Shown here: piece after piece, positions 5,765 to 12,441 of the stretch | How positions within the stretch are numbered: the stretch's first letter is position 1 | Layout: every line of letters begins with the position of its first letter | Source of the DNA: Deltaproteobacteria bacterium | Lineage (GTDB): Bacteria > Myxococcota > Myxococcia > Myxococcales > 40CM-4-68-19 | Length of the DNA stretch: 13,923 nucleotides | Direction of reading: 5' to 3' | Assembly: GCA_005879505.1 (NCBI GenBank) | Contig: VBKQ01000365.1 | Coordinates: 1-13,923 of the forward strand | Notes under the pieces: generated by a model | Told to the model about the DNA's origin: nothing | Database searches by the model: none | The model's input: the letters and a program-made list of their open reading frames with translations, nothing else | Translations under genes and position numbers: made by a program

Positions 5765-6469
5765 ATGCGGATCAGGATCGGTGACCTGCTCGTCCGGGCA
5801 GGTGTGATCACCGAGCTTCAGCTCAAGGCCGCCCTGGCCGAGCAGCAGCAGTGGGGTGGCAAGCTGGGCGACATCCTGGTCCGCATGGAGTTTCTCACCG
5901 AGGAGGTCCTGGTTCGCGCGCTGTCGAAGCAGACCGGCATCGTGCGCGCCGATCTCAGCGGCGAAGCCGACAAGGCTGCGCTCGAGGTGGTGCCGGCCGA
6001 TACGGCCGAGGAGTTCGGGCTGGTGCCGATCGGCCTCAAGGACCAGGGCAGGATCCTGGTGGTGGCGATGAGCGATCCGCTCAACATCAGCGCTACCGAT
6101 CATCTGGTCTCCCTCACCCGGGGAAAGAAGATCGAGACGCAGCTGGCCGGTGCGAGCGCCATCCGCAATGCCATCTCCCGCTGGTACCGCGGCGAAGAGC
6201 TGCTCCGCGACGAGGTCGGCGAGGAGCCCGGCATGAAGATCGTGAACAACGCGGGCGACACGGTCGTCGACATGCGCGCGAGGAAGACGCCGGTGCCGAA
6301 AGGAAAGGCTGCTGCCTCGCCGCCGGCGCGAGAAAGCGCGGTAGACGTGCTGCGCGGCGTGGAAGAGACGCAGCGCAGGTCGGTGGCCGCGCTCAAGGCG
6401 ATGGTCGAGCTGCTGATCGAGAAGGGCGTCTTCTCGCGAGACGAATACCTCGCGCGAGTCAAGCGGTAA
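5765..6469 (+). CDS. Stand-alone MshEN (GspE N-terminal) cyclic di-GMP receptor protein
   Basis: A 234-residue soluble protein. Residues 4-56 contain the two 24-residue motifs of the MshEN domain, R4-Q27 (RIGDLLVRAGVI...LKAALAEQ) and K33-Q56 (KLGDILV...VRALSKQ), separated by the expected five-residue spacer (QQWGG). In MshE-type ATPases this domain binds c-di-GMP tightly. Residues 57-145 continue the GspE N-terminal fold (VPADTAEEFGLVPIG, ILVVAMSDPLN). The ATPase core (Walker A and B) of GspE/PilB proteins is absent: instead a charged linker (150-190) leads to a C-terminal helical segment (about 190-234, ending LIEKGVFSRDEYLARVKR) that is echoed in the next gene. It is therefore a receptor or adaptor, not a secretion motor. 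Thirteen bases separate it from the next gene, so the two form an operon. Ligand binding is inferred from motifs. Confidence 0.8.
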   Translation: MRIRIGDLLVRAGVITELQLKAALAEQQQWGGKLGDILVRMEFLTEEVLVRALSKQTGIVRADLSGEADKAALEVVPADTAEEFGLVPIGLKDQGRILVVAMSDPLNISATDHLVSLTRGKKIETQLAGASAIRNAISRWYRGEELLRDEVGEEPGMKIVNNAGDTVVDMRARKTPVPKGKAAASPPARESAVDVLRGVEETQRRSVAALKAMVELLIEKGVFSRDEYLARVKR

Positions 6470-6482
6470 GGACGGGAACACG

Positions 6483-8471
6483 ATGCCGCCGCGCAAGCGC
6501 CTCGGAGAGCTGCTCACCGAACTGGGAGTCATCGACGAGCACCAGCTCCAGAGCGCGCTCGGACACCAGAAGCAGTGGGGCGGCAAGCTGGGCGGCATCC
6601 TCGTACAGAAGGGGTTTTGCAGCGAGGAGGCGATGATATCCGCGCTGGCCAAGCACCTCGGGATGCAGAGCGTTCGGCTCGCGGGTTTGAAGATCGATCC
6701 GCGCGCGGTGAAGTGTGTCAGCAAGCAGGTCGCCGAGAAGCTGCACGTCTTTCCCTATGAGCTGACCGGCTCCGGGCGAAGCGAGGTGGTGACCATCGCC
6801 ATGAGCGATCCGACAAACCTGTCGGCGGTCGACCAGCTCGCGTTTCACACCGGCAAGCGGATCAAGCCCATGCTGGCCGGCGACGGCGATGTCGTCGCGG
6901 CCATCCAGGCTCATTACGGCGGCGGGGAAGAGAAGAAGGAGCCGACCGACAAGGTCCCGCGGCCCGCCCCGGCCGGCCCTCCCACCGTCACGCCGGGAAC
7001 GCCCGCCGGGTCGGTAGCCGGCTTCCCGCGCCGGATCGATCCGCCGGCCCCCGCGCCGGCTGCGGGCGCGCCCCGAGCGGCGCCGTACATTCCCCCGCCG
7101 ATCCCTGCGGCGAAACCCGCCGCACCTGCGCAGAAGCTCGAGGAGATCGAGCCCGACGCAGCGACCGCAGCGCCGCCTCCGCCCCCCGCCGTACCCGACC
7201 CGGTCGAGCTGCCCGAGTACGACGGGCAGGAGTTGGGGCTCGAGCCCATCGCCGCGCATTCGCAGTTCGGCGACGCGGTGGTGGGACAGGAGGCCGTGAC
7301 AGGAGAGGGCTTCGCGGGCGATGAGGTGGAGGGGCTCGTCTCGGCAAGCGTCGCGCACGCGGCCGCCGGCCCCAATGCGGATCCGCAAGCCGGGCCGGAG
7401 GCGCTGGAGTGGCAAGCCCAATCGAGCGCATCCCAGGCATGGGATGCACCTTCATCGAGCGCCCGGGCCGCGAGCGCGGCAGCGGATTGGGGCCAGCCTG
7501 CGGAACCGCAGGGTTCCACCGGATGGACCGGAGCGATCGTGACGGCCGCTTCCGGAGGCTGGGCGGACCCGCCAGCAAACGGCGGTTCGGACGGCGCGCC
7601 GGTGGTGGCGGACTGGACGGGCCAGGAACCCGCTGAGGACCTCGCTTGGGGCGTGCCGCAGGCCGAGCAGGCCATGGAATCGACGAGCATCGCGCTGCCC
7701 ACCGACGCGATCCTCGGCGCCCTCGAGGAGATCGGGGCTGATCCGGAGGCACAGGCCGCTCCCGTCTGGTCAGAAGACGTCGCGGCGCCGGAGCAGAGGA
7801 ACGCTGCCGGGCAGGAGGGCGATCGGGCCCCCGAGCAGACTGCATCGGCGGCCGGACCCGCCGAATCGCACGAAGCGGAGGTCCCTGATGCATGGGCCGC
7901 GACGGACGATCCTCTCGCCGGCACTGCGCCAGCAGATCCCCTCGCCGTCGGTACGGGGCCGGGCGATCCGCTTGCGGGTGTTGTGCCGACGCCCGATCGG
8001 GAAGAGCCACCCGCCGTTCATCGCCGCCACTCGAGCACGCAAGAATTCGCCAATCCGGTCGGCGCGGACGACGAGAGCGCCGAAGTTCATGTGGAGAGCG
8101 CGGCCGCGCAGGAAGAGTCCGCCGAGCAATGGCGGGGCGAGGGCACCGTGTCGATGGAGGAAGGTATTCCCGCCGACCCGGCGGAACAGTTCCTGGAAGG
8201 TACCTTCGAGGGCTCGACTCCCTTGTCGCCCGCGGATCTCGGCGCCCTAGCGTCCATCGGCGTCGAGCCGAGCGACGGCGTGGGCGCGCTCCGGTTGCTC
8301 GCCGCGCTCGTCCGCATCCTGAACCGCAACCAGCTGATCGAGCCCGACGACCTGCGGGCCGAGATCCGCGAGAGCCTCGCGCAAGGCGCCGCGGCGGCTG
8401 CTTCCCCGGCGGAATCCGACATCTCCTCAGCCGGCGCCTCCGGGCCATCCATCGAGACGGCGGAAACGTAG
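6483..8471 (+). CDS. MshEN protein with a long Trp-punctuated disordered region
   Basis: A 662-residue paralogue of the preceding protein. Residues 6-58 hold both MshEN motifs, R6-Q29 and K35-H58, with the same KQWGG-type spacer; the final glutamine of the second motif is histidine here. The GspE N-terminal fold runs to about 147 (TIAMSDPTNLSAVDQLAFHTG). Then follows roughly 420 residues rich in Pro, Ala, Gly, Glu and Asp with no predicted fold, but with tryptophans at 310, 320, 336, 348, 360, 378, 389, 429, 471 and 550, often flanked by Gly, Asp or Ala. A DPLA(G/V) motif repeats three times near 476-499. Residues about 580-632 form a helical module (ALRLLAALVRILNRNQLIEPDDL) resembling the C-terminus of the preceding protein. 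There is no ATPase domain and no membrane segment. Start ATG is preceded by AAGGA overlapping the upstream stop codon. Probably a c-di-GMP-responsive scaffold; inference. Confidence 0.78.
   Translation: MPPRKRLGELLTELGVIDEHQLQSALGHQKQWGGKLGGILVQKGFCSEEAMISALAKHLGMQSVRLAGLKIDPRAVKCVSKQVAEKLHVFPYELTGSGRSEVVTIAMSDPTNLSAVDQLAFHTGKRIKPMLAGDGDVVAAIQAHYGGGEEKKEPTDKVPRPAPAGPPTVTPGTPAGSVAGFPRRIDPPAPAPAAGAPRAAPYIPPPIPAAKPAAPAQKLEEIEPDAATAAPPPPPAVPDPVELPEYDGQELGLEPIAAHSQFGDAVVGQEAVTGEGFAGDEVEGLVSASVAHAAAGPNADPQAGPEALEWQAQSSASQAWDAPSSSARAASAAADWGQPAEPQGSTGWTGAIVTAASGGWADPPANGGSDGAPVVADWTGQEPAEDLAWGVPQAEQAMESTSIALPTDAILGALEEIGADPEAQAAPVWSEDVAAPEQRNAAGQEGDRAPEQTASAAGPAESHEAEVPDAWAATDDPLAGTAPADPLAVGTGPGDPLAGVVPTPDREEPPAVHRRHSSTQEFANPVGADDESAEVHVESAAAQEESAEQWRGEGTVSMEEGIPADPAEQFLEGTFEGSTPLSPADLGALASIGVEPSDGVGALRLLAALVRILNRNQLIEPDDLRAEIRESLAQGAAAAASPAESDISSAGASGPSIETAET
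7907..7979 (+). repeat. Three DPLA repeats within the disordered region
   Basis: DDPLAGTAPADPLAVGTGPG followed by another DPLAG: three copies of a roughly 10-residue unit (residues about 475-499). The DNA copies (gatcctctcgccgg, gatcccctcgccg, gatccgcttgcggg) are diverged, so selection on the peptide or an old duplication is likely. Confidence 0.5.
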
Positions 8472-8536
8472 GACCCGGAGCCACCCCGGTTCCTTGTCTC
8501 GTACCGGCAACGCACGATTACGTTTCCTGGCACTCG

Positions 8537-8569
8537 GGCCCTCCCCCCTCCCCCTGGGCCCTCGAGGGC
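8537..8569 (+). promoter_or_regulatory. C-rich tract with duplicated GGGCCCTC and a 12-bp palindrome at the ribosome-binding site
   Basis: GGGCCCTC occurs at 8537-8544 and again at 8556-8563, bracketing C-runs of six and five bases. The minus strand has four G-runs (8559-8561, 8550-8554, 8543-8548, 8539-8541) with short loops, a G-quadruplex pattern on the template strand. The last part, GCCCTCGAGGGC (8558-8569), is a perfect 12-bp palindrome containing the GAGGG ribosome-binding site of the gene at 8573. No function is shown. Confidence 0.4.
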
Positions 8570-8572
8570 GCG

Positions 8573-9490
8573 ATGGATTTCTCGTTGTCGGGCATGGTCC
8601 TCACCCGGGACCTGTTTTCGGCGGACGGAAGGCTCGTAGCGTCCCGCGGCGAAATCGTCGATCTGGGCAGGCTGAAGGACGCTGCGGCAAAGGCGCCGCG
8701 CGGAGAGCGCGAGAGACCGCTATTCGAGACCACCTGCGCGGAAGCGGTCCTCCAGGCCTTCGAAGCCCCGGCGCTGCAGCATCTGGTGGGCAACGAACCA
8801 CACCGGGCGCTGGTGGCGGACGTGCTATCGGACTTGCGCTTCCCGCAGCAGATCTGGGACGAGCTGGAAGCGCTGCGGCGGGACGACCCGGCCCGGTACC
8901 AGCATGCGATCTGGACGGCGCTGGTGTCGGCGCGGCTGTTCCGCACGGCGCTGGGGATGGCGCCGGGCCTGTCGCGTCTGGTCGGGGGTGCGCTTACGCA
9001 CGACATCGGGATGAGGCATTCGGCGCTGCGGCTGCGCTTCAAGCGGGAGCACTTGACGCCTTCCGAGGCCATGTCCCTCGAGGACCATCCGCTGCTCGGG
9101 GCGCTCCTGCTCGCCAGCACCCTGGGGGACGCTCCGGCGGTCCACGCCGCCCTGCTCCATCACGCGCGCGCCGGCTTCGGATATCCGCGGGTGCAGGGCA
9201 ACCCGCCGCTGCGCGGGCTCGATCTGGTCGCGGTGGCGAGCGCTTTCGCGGCGCTGATCGCGCCGCGAGCGTACCGGGCCCACGCGTTCAACGCCCGCGG
9301 GGCCATCGATCAGCTTCTCGAGGAGGCCGGCGCGCGTCACTTCGATGCCCGGGCGGTGCGCCTTCTCATCCACTGCCTCCGCGGCGGCAACGGCTCGGCG
9401 GGCGAGCTCGTGTTGCCTCGCAAGCCGACCGGCTTCCGCCCGCCGGTGAACAACCACGGCGTCGAGTCGGAAGCGCGCGTTTCTGTGTAG
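8573..9490 (+). CDS. Degenerate HD-GYP-like domain protein
   Basis: A 305-residue soluble protein. The N-terminus (SGMVLTRDLFSADGRLVASRG) is typical of the segment preceding HD-GYP domains, which hydrolyse cyclic di-GMP. The HD core is present: H111 in the first helix, H143-D144 (HDIG), H172 (DHP) and H196-H197. But several signature residues differ: HDIGK is HDIGM (M147); the HHExxDGxGYP motif reads HHARAGFGYP, losing the Glu and Asp and one residue; and the VADxFDAL motif, whose first Asp normally binds metal, reads VASAFAAL (S223). RAYR stands for the usual RPYR. Hydrolysis may be lost or altered, and the protein could be a regulatory or binding version. The ATG start follows GAGGG; the frame is open far upstream but only as an antiphase reading of the previous gene. 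It follows the MshEN pair by 101 bases on the same strand, supporting a c-di-GMP context. Confidence 0.72.
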   Translation: MDFSLSGMVLTRDLFSADGRLVASRGEIVDLGRLKDAAAKAPRGERERPLFETTCAEAVLQAFEAPALQHLVGNEPHRALVADVLSDLRFPQQIWDELEALRRDDPARYQHAIWTALVSARLFRTALGMAPGLSRLVGGALTHDIGMRHSALRLRFKREHLTPSEAMSLEDHPLLGALLLASTLGDAPAVHAALLHHARAGFGYPRVQGNPPLRGLDLVAVASAFAALIAPRAYRAHAFNARGAIDQLLEEAGARHFDARAVRLLIHCLRGGNGSAGELVLPRKPTGFRPPVNNHGVESEARVSV

Positions 9491-9501
9491 TTGGCGCGCT
9501 C

Positions 9502-9519
9502 CGTGTTGCCGTGAACACG
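9502..9519 (+). other. Hairpin after the HD-GYP-like gene
   Basis: CGTGTT (9502-9507) pairs perfectly with AACACG (9514-9519) around a six-base loop, 11 bases after the stop codon. No T-run follows. It could be a weak terminator between this gene and the sigma operon. Confidence 0.35.
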
Positions 9520-9568
9520 CCGATCCGCTGCTCGGGCGCCGGCCGTGGTTCGTGTTAGTTAGATCGGG

Positions 9569-9583
9569 CGCGCCACCGGCGCG
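9569..9583 (+). promoter_or_regulatory. Hairpin over the translation start region of the sigma gene
   Basis: CGCGCC (9569-9574) and GGCGCG (9578-9583) form a perfect six-pair GC stem with an ACC loop, ending five bases before the ATG at 9589. No clear Shine-Dalgarno sequence is present; only TTGAG separates stem and start. The structure would block ribosome access unless opened. Confidence 0.4.
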
Positions 9584-9588
9584 TTGAG

Positions 9589-10221
9589 ATGGCACAGGAA
9601 CTCACCGACGAGGAGCTGCTGGCCGCTTACCAGCAGGGCGACCCGGGGGCCTTCGAGGCCCTCTTGCGCCGGCACCGCGCCCCGTTGTTCACGTTCCTCT
9701 TGCGTATGCTGGGCGACCGCCAAAGGGCCGAGGATCTGGCGCAGGAGACCTTCCTGCGAATCGTCAAGGGCGCGCCGGCCTGGGAAAGGCGCGCGCGCTT
9801 CCAGACCTGGCTGTACACAGTCGCGCGCAATCTCTGCATCGACCAGTCGCGGCGGGATCGTTTCCGCCGCGCGGACAGCCTCGACGCGGAAGGGCCCGAC
9901 GGCCAGCCCTCGATGGTCGACTCCGTGCCGGGTCGCGAGATCGACCCAGAGCGCGCGGCTGCGAGCGCCAGGATCAGGCCCCTCTTGCAGCAGGCGCTTC
10001 TCGGCCTGCCGCCGGAGCAGCGCGAGGTGTTCGTCCTCCGCGAACAGGCGGGAGTGCCGTTCCGGGAGATCGCCGAGATGGTCGGGGTGAACGAGAACAC
10101 GGTGAAGAGCCGCATGCGCTACGCACTGGAGGGGTTGCGCAAGGCGCTCGCCGCGGCGGGTGTCTCGGAAGAGGCCGCCTCGGACGAGCCGGTCGTGGAC
10201 GTGAGACTGGGGAGGGCATGA
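9589..10221 (+). CDS. ECF-type RNA polymerase sigma factor
   Basis: A 210-residue extracytoplasmic-function sigma factor that would direct RNA polymerase to an envelope- or stress-related regulon. Region 2 spans about 20-90: GDPGAFEALLRRHRAPLF, then RAEDLAQETFLRI (core-binding helix 2.2) and FQTWLYTVARNLCIDQSRR (helices 2.3-2.4). A variable linker (90-125) leads to region 4 (about 130-188): LPPEQREVFVLRE and the helix-turn-helix FREIAEMVGVNENTVKSRM. Only regions 2 and 4 are present, as expected for the ECF group. The last four bases overlap the ATG of the anti-sigma gene, so translation is coupled. The start is the ATG at 9589, though it lacks a strong ribosome-binding site and has a hairpin just before it. 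Target promoters are not known; no clear ECF-type autoregulatory promoter was seen upstream. Confidence 0.9.
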   Translation: MAQELTDEELLAAYQQGDPGAFEALLRRHRAPLFTFLLRMLGDRQRAEDLAQETFLRIVKGAPAWERRARFQTWLYTVARNLCIDQSRRDRFRRADSLDAEGPDGQPSMVDSVPGREIDPERAAASARIRPLLQQALLGLPPEQREVFVLREQAGVPFREIAEMVGVNENTVKSRMRYALEGLRKALAAAGVSEEAASDEPVVDVRLGRA

Positions 10222-11516
10222 CGCACACCGAGTCCCAGGACCTGCTCCTCGACCTCGCCTATGGCGAGCTCGATGCGACTCGCGCCGCGGAGGTGGAGAG
10301 CCACCTCTCCGGCTGCGCCGAGTGCCGCCAGGAGAAAGCGGTGCTGGACGAGGCGCGGCGCATGGCGGCGCCGTTGCGCGAGCTGGAGCAGCCGTCGCCG
10401 GCCTTCGACGAGCCCATCCTTCGCGCGGCGCGCGCCCAGGCGCAGCTCGAGCACGACGGGAACGTCGGGCAGGTGATCGAGGTGACCGGCACCGTCCGCG
10501 CGATGGGGCTCGACGCAGCGCGCGTCGACGCCCATGGCCCGGTGAAGGCCCGCCCGATCGAGCGCCTCAGGCCGCGTTGGGTCGTCCGCGCCGCGGTGGG
10601 AGGGTCGGTCGCGGCCGCGGCGGCGTTGGCGCTGGTCGTGAGCAATACGCTGGAGACGCGCAGGAACGCGGAGAAGGCGGCGGCAGCAGTGCGCACCGGC
10701 GAGTTCGAGATTCGCGTACAGCCGGCGGCGCCGCAGACGCTCGACTCGGCGCTGCGCGATGCCGAGGGAAAACGGGCGAAGGACCAGGCCGAGGAGAGGG
10801 ATCGCGCCGCCAAGCCTGTGGCTCCGGAGAAGTCGTCGGAGAAAGTCGCACAGCTGCCGATGCGCCGGCCCGCGCAGCACGATGCCGCGTCCGGCGGAAA
10901 CCTCCGGGGCAGCGGCGGCGACGCGGTGGTCTCCGTCCGGAAGAAGGCGGCGCTGCAGGCAAAGGAAGGCGCGGCGGACGCCATTCGTCCGCGACCGCCG
11001 CCTACGCCTTCATCCGGCGAGCAGGTCGCCGCCGCTTCGGGCCCGGCGCCGTCCACGCCTTCATCGCCCCCGCAGGTCGCTGCTGTTTCGCGTGCCGAGC
11101 CGTCCAGTGCTTCCGTCGAGCCTCCCGCGGCCGCCGCGGTGCGGCCACGACGCGATTCTTCCCCAGTCCCGGTATCCAAGGCAGAGTCGCAGCCCGCGCA
11201 GGCCGCGGGCCCGGCGCCTGGCGCCTCCGGAGCCGAAGCCAAGGCACAGGAAGCGCGCCATTCGAGCAACTACTTGCTCGCGGCGTCGCTCTACCGCGAT
11301 GCCGCCGCGATGCGTAGCCGCGACGGAGACCCCGGCGCCGCGGCTTGGGACCTGGCCCACGCCGTCGAGTGCCTCTCCGCCGTGGCCCGATTCGACGAGG
11401 CGAAAGAGGTCCGCGACGAGCTGGCGAGGCTCTATCCGTCGGAGACGACGGCGCTGGCGGCGGCGCGGCGCGCGCTGCGCGCAGTTGACCCGCCGGTGGC
11501 GCCCGCCGAGCACTAG
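10218..11516 (+). CDS. Membrane-bound zinc-finger anti-sigma factor with long periplasmic TPR-like tail
   Basis: A 432-residue single-pass protein expected to hold the preceding ECF sigma factor inactive. The N-terminal anti-sigma domain (1-60) has the zinc-binding HxxxCxxC motif H29, C33, C36 (SHLSGCAEC). A basic stretch ending RPRW precedes one membrane helix at about 123-143. The remaining 290 residues would be periplasmic: a charged and Ala/Pro/Ser-rich disordered stretch (about 150-340) containing a two-copy 17-residue repeat, then a helical C-terminus (345-430: NYLLAASLYRDAA, AAWDLAHAVECLSAVARFDEAKEVRDELARLYP) that resembles TPR repeats. The large tail may sense envelope or protein-complex state, as is inferred for other extended anti-sigma factors. 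It overlaps the sigma gene by four bases (ATGA). The cpaB gene follows after 100 bases. Confidence 0.82.
   Translation: MTHTESQDLLLDLAYGELDATRAAEVESHLSGCAECRQEKAVLDEARRMAAPLRELEQPSPAFDEPILRAARAQAQLEHDGNVGQVIEVTGTVRAMGLDAARVDAHGPVKARPIERLRPRWVVRAAVGGSVAAAAALALVVSNTLETRRNAEKAAAAVRTGEFEIRVQPAAPQTLDSALRDAEGKRAKDQAEERDRAAKPVAPEKSSEKVAQLPMRRPAQHDAASGGNLRGSGGDAVVSVRKKAALQAKEGAADAIRPRPPPTPSSGEQVAAASGPAPSTPSSPPQVAAVSRAEPSSASVEPPAAAAVRPRRDSSPVPVSKAESQPAQAAGPAPGASGAEAKAQEARHSSNYLLAASLYRDAAAMRSRDGDPGAAAWDLAHAVECLSAVARFDEAKEVRDELARLYPSETTALAAARRALRAVDPPVAPAEH
11004..11105 (+). repeat. Two-copy 51-bp tandem repeat in the anti-sigma periplasmic region
   Basis: Units 11004-11054 and 11055-11105 encode residues 263-279 and 280-296, with shared pattern TPSS..QVAA.S...PS. 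The DNA is also similar (acgccttcatc and gcaggtcgc.gc occur in both), showing a recent in-frame duplication in the disordered linker. A partial third copy may follow (AEPSSASVEP). Confidence 0.6.
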
Positions 11517-11548
11517 AATACGCTGAGCCCCTTCGCGTGTGATCTCAT

Positions 11549-11562
11549 CGGTCGATCGACCG
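11549..11562 (+). promoter_or_regulatory. Perfect 14-bp palindrome upstream of cpaB
   Basis: CGGTCGATCGACCG is its own reverse complement and lies in the 100-base spacer between the anti-sigma gene and cpaB, 54 bases before the GTG start. A symmetrical site here is the usual form of a dimeric repressor or activator operator. No convincing -35/-10 pair was found; TAGAAT at 11514-11519 overlaps the anti-sigma stop codon and its best upstream TTGACC is 23 bases away, too far. Confidence 0.45.
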
Positions 11563-11607
11563 TCGCGCCGCCCGTCCGCGTCCGCGTAGCATCCTCGCCA
11601 CGGCGGC

Positions 11608-11612
11608 GGAGG
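11608..11612 (+). promoter_or_regulatory. Shine-Dalgarno site fixing the GTG start of cpaB
   Basis: GGAGG lies four bases before the GTG at 11617. No ATG nearby in this frame gives an N-terminal membrane segment, so the GTG is preferred. Confidence 0.65.
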
Positions 11613-11616
11613 TCGA

Positions 11617-12441
11617 GTGCTCTCCGGCAAGAACCCTCTTCTCATCGCGCTCGCGCTAGGCTTGCTCGCGGGCGCCACGGCCTGGGCGGCGCTCCGCGCC
11701 CGGGAGCGGGGCGCGCGCGACCGCTGGCAGACGGTGAACGTGCTTTGCGCCAAGGTCGACGTCGCGGAAGGAACGGAGCTTTCGGCGGAGATGGTCGCGG
11801 TCAAGGAGATGCCGGCGAAATTCGTCACCGGCTCGTTCATCCAGGCCGACGAGCACGGCTCGTCGGAGCAGCAGACGCCGGTCGGGCAACGCCTGCTGGT
11901 GCCGCTGAAAGCCGGCGATCCCATCCTCGTCAGCCACTTCGAATCCGCTCGCGACGCGGACCTTGCCACGCTCATCAGCCCGAAGGGCCGCGCCGTCACC
12001 ATCGACGTCCAGGAGAAGAATGCGGTGGGGCTCTGGGTGCGGCCGAACGATCACGTCGACGTGATCGGGAGCTTCCGTGATCCGGACACGCAGCAGCTTC
12101 GGACCATGACCCTGCTGCAGAACGTCGTGGTGCTCGCGACCGGGCGGATCACGGCTAACACGACCAACATCGCGGAAGAGGACAAGAGATTCGCCACCGT
12201 GACGGTGCTGGCGCTCCCCGAGGAGGCGGAGATGCTCACCCTCGCGCAGGAGCTCGGCACGCTCACCCTGCTGCTGCGGAACCCGGACGATCTCGACTCG
12301 CAGGAGAAGCGCAGCGTCGTCGATCAGAAGACCCTGTTCACCGGCGATCGTGCCGGCGAGCTGCAGCAGAAGCGTTATCGAACCATCCAGATCATCCGTG
12401 GAAACCGAGGGGAGTCGAAGGTGGCGGCGCGAGGGCCATGA
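11617..12441 (+). CDS. cpaB: CpaB/RcpC-type Flp (Tad) pilus assembly protein
   Basis: A 274-residue inner-membrane-anchored periplasmic protein of the Tad pilus secretion system, thought to work with the outer-membrane secretin. It begins with one hydrophobic segment (residues 7-26), then an SAF domain at about 39-107 (VDVAEGTELSAEMVAVKEMP, GQRLLVPLKAGDPIL) and the RcpC/CpaB domain at about 118-250 (GRAVTIDVQEKNAVG, VRPNDHVDVIGSF, LQNVVVLATG, FATVTVLALPEEAEML, LTLLLRNPDD). Order and length match the family. The GTG start follows GGAGG by four bases. It overlaps tadB by four bases (ATGA), so it is the first gene of a translationally coupled operon. In most Tad loci cpaB is followed by the secretin rcpA/cpaC and later the ATPase tadA; here tadB follows directly, so those genes must lie elsewhere or downstream. 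Confidence 0.88.
   Translation: MLSGKNPLLIALALGLLAGATAWAALRARERGARDRWQTVNVLCAKVDVAEGTELSAEMVAVKEMPAKFVTGSFIQADEHGSSEQQTPVGQRLLVPLKAGDPILVSHFESARDADLATLISPKGRAVTIDVQEKNAVGLWVRPNDHVDVIGSFRDPDTQQLRTMTLLQNVVVLATGRITANTTNIAEEDKRFATVTVLALPEEAEMLTLAQELGTLTLLLRNPDDLDSQEKRSVVDQKTLFTGDRAGELQQKRYRTIQIIRGNRGESKVAARGP

Noticed and set aside
5765..8471. The MshEN genes as GspE/PilB secretion ATPases.
   Set aside because: Only the N-terminal domain is present; no Walker A, Walker B, Asp-box or His-box segments follow in either protein.
6988..8484. A 498-residue minus-strand frame across the disordered region of the second MshEN gene.
   Set aside because: It is almost entirely Arg, Pro and Ala, the mirror of Ala/Gly/Pro codons on the plus strand, without any fold-like segment.
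11485..11519. TTGACC and TAGAAT near the end of the anti-sigma gene as a cpaB promoter.
   Set aside because: The two elements are 23 bases apart, well outside the usual 16-18, and the second overlaps the stop codon.
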